DNA from: Bacteroidota bacterium
Lineage (GTDB): Bacteria; Bacteroidota; Ignavibacteria; Ignavibacteriales; Ignavibacteriaceae
NCBI GenBank assembly: GCA_021824565.1
Contig: JAKAKL010000067.1
Span: 25,955-89,954 of the forward strand
Length of the DNA: 64,000 nt
Direction of reading: 5' to 3'
In this document: one piece after another, positions 58,905 through 64,000 of the stretch
Numbering within the stretch: position 1 is the stretch's first letter
How the letters are laid out: each line of letters begins with the position of its first letter
The notes under the pieces: generated by a model
What the model saw: the letters and a program-made list of their open reading frames with translations, nothing else
What the model was told of the DNA's origin: nothing
Databases searched by the model: none
Made by a program: the position numbers and the translations under genes

Positions 58905-60050
58905 TCAGAAATTGAAATCCTTCGGCTCCCCGTTCAGTTCCCGCCCTCGCAGAATTTGTTCTGCGTAGCCCTCTCTAATGAAATCCCTTCTACGATTATC
59001 ACCCGTCTCAAAAGCCAGCCCGTTCCTTAATCTGAAAAGATAATTATTGTAAGCCTTAGGAAGCTCTTCGAGCAGCTTTCTCTTTGTATATTCTCCCGCC
59101 GCATTTACTATACCATCCTTCCAGTCTTCGTTGAATTCTATAGGTGTGAACGGGTCCGCGTATTCGAGTATCTCCATCGCTTTCTCAAACTGCGGATCGT
59201 CATTATATTTCATCCCGTTTTCAAAAGCGCGCAGTTTGTCTATAAGCCTGGCATCCTCAAATTCTTCCATAAAAACATATATATTATCCATATCATAAAA
59301 ATCAAACTCCGGTCTATTATCCTCCGGCTGCTTAGGCTTGTCTTTGTACATTTCATCGATCTTTTTTCTGTGCTCTTCCCTCGCAAGATTACAATAAAAT
59401 TCTTCCTTCCTTCCGCGTACGTCGTCAAGCAAATAAAGTGAGCTTAAGCCCGTCTTGCCTTCATAATACTCGTACCAGTACGGTTTTAGTGTATAGTAAA
59501 TTCCATCTTCCTCGTTAAAGTACTGTTCTTTAAAATCATCATACTCCTGCCATGCGGTTGCTTCTTCATCTATAACATCGTCATAATCGCTGCCCTCGGC
59601 AAACTGCATGTAAAGATCAAATTCATCCTGCGATATTGGCGTAATGAACGGGCATTCCGATATCCTTTTTTCCCAGACTCTAAAATCGTCTATTATAACA
59701 ACGTCCTTAAGTGTAATCTCCTCCGCTCTCCATCTGCATTGAATATCGAAAAGCTTTCTCTGCTGTATTCTCCATAAATGATCTTCAGCCATCTCTTTGA
59801 ACATCAGCGCCATTTTGTTTTCAATTCCTTCATAAAGATCGCCGTGATTGATTGCGAAAGCCTTTTTACCTGCGTAATATTCCTTGAACCTTTCCATGTT
59901 CCTTTGGTTATACCTCTCATAAAAGCTTTTATACTTTTGATTAGTATTAAGGTCATTTAGAATTTCTTTTTTTATTCTTTCATATAGATCGGTAGACGAC
60001 ATCTTCCCTTCGCCTGCGGAATTTTTTTCGGGGTTTATATTTTCTTCCAT
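58905..60050 (-). CDS. Uncharacterised acidic, aromatic-rich protein
   Basis: The product is 381 aa, soluble, very rich in Asp/Glu and Tyr/Trp (EATAWQEYDDFKEQYFNEED, PYWYEYYEGKTGLSS). No catalytic motif, signal peptide or membrane helix is visible. The central FRVWEKRISECPFITPISQD is the best-preserved segment, because a related sequence survives in the broken copy at the right edge of the window. It sits at the border of the defence island. DNA mimicry is one possibility suggested only by the acidity. Confidence 0.65.
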   Translation of the reverse strand: MEENINPEKNSAGEGKMSSTDLYERIKKEILNDLNTNQKYKSFYERYNQRNMERFKEYYAGKKAFAINHGDLYEGIENKMALMFKEMAEDHLWRIQQRKLFDIQCRWRAEEITLKDVVIIDDFRVWEKRISECPFITPISQDEFDLYMQFAEGSDYDDVIDEEATAWQEYDDFKEQYFNEEDGIYYTLKPYWYEYYEGKTGLSSLYLLDDVRGRKEEFYCNLAREEHRKKIDEMYKDKPKQPEDNRPEFDFYDMDNIYVFMEEFEDARLIDKLRAFENGMKYNDDPQFEKAMEILEYADPFTPIEFNEDWKDGIVNAAGEYTKRKLLEELPKAYNNYLFRLRNGLAFETGDNRRRDFIREGYAEQILRGRELNGEPKDFNF

Positions 60051-60268
60051 TGTATCAAATACCTCTTTGGTTTGATATATAAATTACAAAATATCTTCTG
60101 CAAAATAAATCACTTCAAAACTTTCATCCGCTCAATTTCATTCCCCTAATCGGCTGCCCCACCTACAAAAGCTAACATAGTGAATGGCATTTATTAATGA
60201 TGATTTAAAAATTAAAAACAACAAAATCAAATACCATACTTAGTTTATGTCAAATCTATTAATTCACA

Positions 60269-62608
60269 TCAATTGATTTTCACAAACTCATTAAAATATT
60301 TACATTCCTCAATAGCTTCCTTGAAAAATTTTGTTTTTGCATACTTGTCTTTGAGGATTTTAAAATAGTTCCTGTACTTAGATTTTAATCCGAAATATTT
60401 TTTTTCATCATAAATATTAATGCTGTCTTTTTCGACTCTATAATAGAAAGTGTTCTGTTCACATTTGCTTGCCATAAAACAACACTCAGCAGCAAACTCG
60501 CTATCCTTAGCAGCGTTCATCGCTTTAGTATAATATTCTTGAGCAGTTGAACAATCATAGAATTCATTAGGCAGATTTAGAGAAATATTTTCGTAAAATC
60601 CGTGATTTAATTGTGAATAAACTATAGCCCACCAATTATTTCCGTACATCGTCGTATTATAATATCCGTTCGCAAGCAGAAAAAAATATTTTGCCTTGTT
60701 AGATGTATCAGTTTTTGCAAGATTCTCAAGTTCCGCCATTCTTTCAGCAAATGTCAACTTATTATATGTCCTGTCTCTTCGCCCAACATAGTCGCAGTCA
60801 TGACAGTCATTAATATGAATTATAAAAGGATCAGCCGGTAATTTCTTAAAATTATCATCTAAATAATCATAATAACCATCCGGGTTAAAAATTTTAACCG
60901 CTTCATTATATTTATGCTCAAGTAATAGCTTTGTCCCTATTATTTCTCTTAGGCTAAATTCATCATAGCAATAATTATCCACCAGAAATTTCTCAAATAG
61001 TGATAGATTTTTAGTTTCAATAAAATCATAAATTTGCTGGAGAGGTTCCCTGTAATAATCTTTTGTTAGCCTATAGCCTAAAGCCGGCTTATTGGTATAA
61101 TTCCACCAATCGTCTGTAATTAGCTTGGCTCCCATACATAAATTCCATTTAATAGTATCGTTCTGTGCTTTATATTTTGCTCCTAGAATACTCATTATGT
61201 AATAAAAAGCATCTTTGGATTTTAACTTAACTAAGTCTCTGTTGTTCCTTAACCAGCTTAGCTCAGTATACAATTCTGCTTCGGCATCCTTATCAATTTT
61301 CGTCAAGGCATTTACACTCGAAATGATTTCTGCTATTTTAATTCTGTTGATATACGATAAGTCATTCGTGGGGCAAAGCTGCTTAGCTTTAACATAAAAT
61401 TCTTCAGCTTTACTGCTTTCGTCACTTAATGTATAAATATAACCTGCGGCAAAATACCAGAGGTATGGATGTTTGGTTTTATTTTCCTTAGCAATTTTGC
61501 TTACCTCTTCAGCTAATTTTTTGAACGGTCCTGTTATTTCATATTTGTAATCGACTCCATATTCCTCTAAAATATCGTATCTCGGCGGCAATATTTCTCT
61601 TTCCATTTCAGAAATTGATCTCTCAAGAAGCAGTTCTAAATAATTTGATTTGGGATCAAGTTCGTAGATCTTTTCCATAGCATCTACATTTACTTCCCCA
61701 CTCCTATAAGCCGCAAGCGTTATTAAAGCTGTTTTCTCACCGGTGCTCCCGCATAGCTTTAATGTTGCATTATATAGAGAATCGCTGCCATATTTAAAGC
61801 TGCAAGCACATGTAATCCTTCTGCTTGGACAATCATTAAATATCCTCGCAAATAATAAATTTGCCTCGGCGTATTTTTTTAGGCTGTAAAGGCATCCAGC
61901 TTTATGTTCAAGCGCCCAATATTGTATTAAATCATGTTTCCCATTCTCAAAATATTTGTCATACATGTCTATTGCTTCTCGATACTTACCGGAATAATGT
62001 AGAAGTCTAACCATTTGATATACGTATCTGTCTCGAAGAAAATTATTCTTACATTTCAAGTAACTGCCTTCACCTGCTTTCGATAATTCAGTCATTTTCT
62101 CCGGGTTCATATTTCTTGGCTTCCATGCGTCGTCTATATACACATAAGGCTCGCATTCCTTCGCGTATATCAGATAGTTCAAGTCGCTTTTATAATCATG
62201 TCGCTTCCAGTATTCAATTAGAGTATTATTCTCGTACTTGCTCTTTAATGAATCGGGATTACCTGTTTCTAAAAATTCTTTAATCTTGATCAGATCATTT
62301 TTATCAGACTTATAAATAATATCGGTTATATGATCAATAGTCGGTAAATTCTTAAAATGTTTAAGCCAAGTTTTTAAATTAGCAGTCTCCGGACTAAGAG
62401 GTCCTGTTCGGTCGTAATCAAAGAAATCATTATCCGAAAGGAAAAACGGTTTAAGTAGTGGTAGCTTAAACAGTTTGTGATCAAATATATTATAATAATC
62501 ATCCGGCATCGGTTCCCAGCCGCATCCCTTAGAGTTGTCTGATTTAAGAATCAGAATTACAGCGCTAATGGAAAGCAGAATAACAATCTTGTATATCCTT
62601 CGTCCCAT
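60269..62608 (-). CDS. Exported TPR-like protein of unknown function
   Basis: The product is 779 aa with an N-terminal hydrophobic segment (IYKIVILLSISAVILILKS) followed by NSKGCGWEPMPDDYYNIFD, so it is exported and perhaps lipid-anchored. The middle and C-terminus have degenerate tetratricopeptide character (GKYREAIDMYDKYFENG, KKYAEANLLFARIFND, SSKAEEFYVKAKQLCP). A Cys-rich patch (RRITCACSF) and HINDCHDCDYVGRRDRTYN are notable. Its start lies inside the preceding lipoprotein gene (44-base overlap), so the two are co-translated and probably work together. Trp/Tyr-rich composition suggests carbohydrate or protein binding. Confidence 0.72.
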   Translation of the reverse strand: MGRRIYKIVILLSISAVILILKSDNSKGCGWEPMPDDYYNIFDHKLFKLPLLKPFFLSDNDFFDYDRTGPLSPETANLKTWLKHFKNLPTIDHITDIIYKSDKNDLIKIKEFLETGNPDSLKSKYENNTLIEYWKRHDYKSDLNYLIYAKECEPYVYIDDAWKPRNMNPEKMTELSKAGEGSYLKCKNNFLRDRYVYQMVRLLHYSGKYREAIDMYDKYFENGKHDLIQYWALEHKAGCLYSLKKYAEANLLFARIFNDCPSRRITCACSFKYGSDSLYNATLKLCGSTGEKTALITLAAYRSGEVNVDAMEKIYELDPKSNYLELLLERSISEMEREILPPRYDILEEYGVDYKYEITGPFKKLAEEVSKIAKENKTKHPYLWYFAAGYIYTLSDESSKAEEFYVKAKQLCPTNDLSYINRIKIAEIISSVNALTKIDKDAEAELYTELSWLRNNRDLVKLKSKDAFYYIMSILGAKYKAQNDTIKWNLCMGAKLITDDWWNYTNKPALGYRLTKDYYREPLQQIYDFIETKNLSLFEKFLVDNYCYDEFSLREIIGTKLLLEHKYNEAVKIFNPDGYYDYLDDNFKKLPADPFIIHINDCHDCDYVGRRDRTYNKLTFAERMAELENLAKTDTSNKAKYFFLLANGYYNTTMYGNNWWAIVYSQLNHGFYENISLNLPNEFYDCSTAQEYYTKAMNAAKDSEFAAECCFMASKCEQNTFYYRVEKDSINIYDEKKYFGLKSKYRNYFKILKDKYAKTKFFKEAIEECKYFNEFVKIN

Positions 62609-63653
62609 AATTTTTCTCCAGTTCTTTATTTAAATGATATATGGCTACTGTCAAATTACTATTTTCTATTTTGGATGCAATTAATTCGGCAGCACCTTTT
62701 GTAATTTCCGGCGTAATTATTTCGAGTCTTAAAATATCATATTTTTTAATGAATTGTCCATCAAAGAATTTGTCTTTTTGTGCCATATACCTAATTACAT
62801 CCAGTTGTTTAAAGTCCGAATCCTTTGAAATCTGTTCTTTGTTCAAATCATTAATTAATGCAATAATATTATTCCGCCTAAACAATACTCCCCATGAAAA
62901 TGCCGGCAGCGCTACATCTAATGGCAGCGGATATTTATTAAAGTTAATAAGATATTTCTTTGCAGCTCCCTCATCATAAATTGAATTTTTTGTCCTGAAA
63001 TCCGATACTGGTGTCATATTATAAAACATAAGCATGCCCCGCTTTACAGGAGGTACTCCTGTTAATCTATAATATTTAATTTGGTGAAGCCTTATAGTCG
63101 CAGACAAACAAATTTTTTCCGTTGCCGCAAGTTTTTCTATATATTTAATCAGGTTGAAATATTTATCTTTTGTGCTTGCCGTCCAATCGCAGTCTAATTG
63201 GATTTCTCGATAGTCTGGATTACTAAACATTCCAATCTTTCCAGTTATTTTTCTATAAATCTTAGAGGCTAAATCCTGGATTAAAGAATTATTTATATTT
63301 TCAAGACTGCGGTTCGTAATAAAGACTACCGGCACAATTTCAATACTGCCAAGACTATCAGTTTCTATACTAACATCTCCTACCGGCACCGCAGAATTAG
63401 AATTCTGATTCCAATCAACGTCAAAGAATCTTATATAAAGCTTGTTGACTTCTAATTCTTTTAGATATTCAAAATCATCGGAAGATAGAGAAAAGCTGCT
63501 TCGCCAATAATAAAAAGCATGCTCAACTTTTCTGTCACGCTTTTGTGAACAACTAATAAATAAGGTAATTTGAGAAAAAATAAATAATTGAATTATAATT
63601 TTCTTTAAGAAATAATCAGTGCGATATTTTTTATCCGATGAACTTTTAGCCAT
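62565..63653 (-). CDS. Lipoprotein, possible TIM-barrel-like, of unknown function
   Basis: The product is 362 aa with a late hydrophobic segment ending in LFISCSQ (lipobox-like; about 35 residues precede the cysteine, so the true start could be further in). The body has alternating strands and helices with EIQLDCDWTASTKDKYFNLI and LSATIRLHQIKYYRL, which resemble glycosidase-like TIM barrels with an acidic strand end. I have no firm family. The gene overlaps the TPR gene by 44 bases, a strong sign of functional pairing at the cell envelope. Confidence 0.68.
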   Translation of the reverse strand: MAKSSSDKKYRTDYFLKKIIIQLFIFSQITLFISCSQKRDRKVEHAFYYWRSSFSLSSDDFEYLKELEVNKLYIRFFDVDWNQNSNSAVPVGDVSIETDSLGSIEIVPVVFITNRSLENINNSLIQDLASKIYRKITGKIGMFSNPDYREIQLDCDWTASTKDKYFNLIKYIEKLAATEKICLSATIRLHQIKYYRLTGVPPVKRGMLMFYNMTPVSDFRTKNSIYDEGAAKKYLINFNKYPLPLDVALPAFSWGVLFRRNNIIALINDLNKEQISKDSDFKQLDVIRYMAQKDKFFDGQFIKKYDILRLEIITPEITKGAAELIASKIENSNLTVAIYHLNKELEKNYGTKDIQDCYSAFH

Positions 63654-63739
63654 GTAAATATTTTTAAGTAATATTTTTCATTCCCCTAATCCGCTGCCCC
63701 GCCAAACAGCAACAACCAACAATCCAACCACCATAATAC

Positions 63740-63945
63740 TGTTTCATCCGCATTATTGTTCTCCATGAATGAATAATAAAGTCCAGAATCATCCTTTGAA
63801 ATTGGAGTTAGGAAAAAGCATTCCATAATTTTATACGTCAATATTTCAAAAATCGACTTTATGTGTTATCTCCGGGATTTTTATTTGTTCGGCTCTCCGC
63901 CTGCATTGCAGATCGGACAGATTCTTTCGTCCCATCTTCCAAAAT
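63740..63945 (-). pseudogene. Decayed paralogue of the acidic unknown protein
   Basis: The minus strand reads LSDLQCRRRAEQIKIPE in one frame and IMECFFLTPISKDDSGLYYS in another, matching LFDIQCRWRAEEITLKD and ISECPFITPISQDEFDLYMQ of the 58905-60050 product. Stops and a frame change separate the blocks and the C-terminal half is absent. Both loci share a 3' flank (ACCAACAATCCAACC), which supports duplication and decay. A 36-codon frame from an ATG at 63991 overlaps the same area. Confidence 0.7.
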
Positions 63946-64000
63946 TCTCTTTAGCCAAGCTCAAGTATTCTGTTGTTATTGCTATTTTCATTAGCTATGT

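Overview
The window looks like a chromosome segment of an Ignavibacteria/Bacteroidota-type bacterium. Five large secreted proteins end in the T9SS type A sorting domain (signature YPNPFNPST or close variants), the DNA is AT-rich, the repertoire is anaerobic (NfnAB, malic enzyme, octaheme cytochrome), and starts usually follow AGGAG-like sites. Nearly all genes lie on the minus strand.

Region 1 (1-25 kb) is mostly core metabolism. It holds the 3' end of argH and two T9SS-sorted secreted proteins. An acetate/acetylation block follows: acs, a GNAT protein fused to a degenerate ADP-forming acyl-CoA synthetase, acuB and acuC. Next is an RND efflux operon (tolC, membrane fusion protein, RND pump, PII-like protein) interrupted by a four-helix-bundle gene. 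A maeB-nfnA-nfnB operon links malate oxidation to NADPH/NADH/ferredoxin exchange, and a plus-strand T9SS protein closes the region.

Region 2 (25-43 kb) is mixed. It contains small hypotheticals, a pentapeptide-repeat protein, an SGNH hydrolase fused to a VOC domain, a beta-barrel-like protein, a truncated GyrI-like gene, more T9SS proteins (one of 1813 aa with a recent 671-bp internal duplication and a lipase-like domain), a broken REP-associated transposase (RAYT) with its own palindromes, and a HAO-like octaheme cytochrome with an 8-TM partner.

Region 3 (43-58.6 kb) is a defence/accessory island built around a type I restriction-modification operon on the minus strand: hsdR, higB, higA-ImmA, tcmP, a DUF5131 three-Cys protein, hsdS, a SWIM protein, an intact RAYT and hsdM. 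Downstream are BRO-N antirepressor-like genes, a RhuM-Fic protein and an MntA/HepT pair. The island contains fragments of second copies of hsdR, hsdS and hsdM, so at least one other type I system or allele has decayed or recombined here. About two dozen GTAG-headed palindromes (REP-like) are scattered through it. Several lie inside hsdR, hsdS and the RAYT gene itself, always read in the same frame as an R/K-N-[LFM]-I-x-x-[IV] peptide. This resembles in-frame palindromic elements of Rickettsia and is the most striking observation in the window.

Region 4 (58.6-64 kb) has an uncharacterised acidic protein, a decayed paralogue of it at the right edge, and a pair of overlapping genes for an exported TPR-like protein and a lipoprotein of unknown function. 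Tandem arrays with 7-bp and 21-bp periods recur in the non-coding DNA and at the edges of accessory genes.
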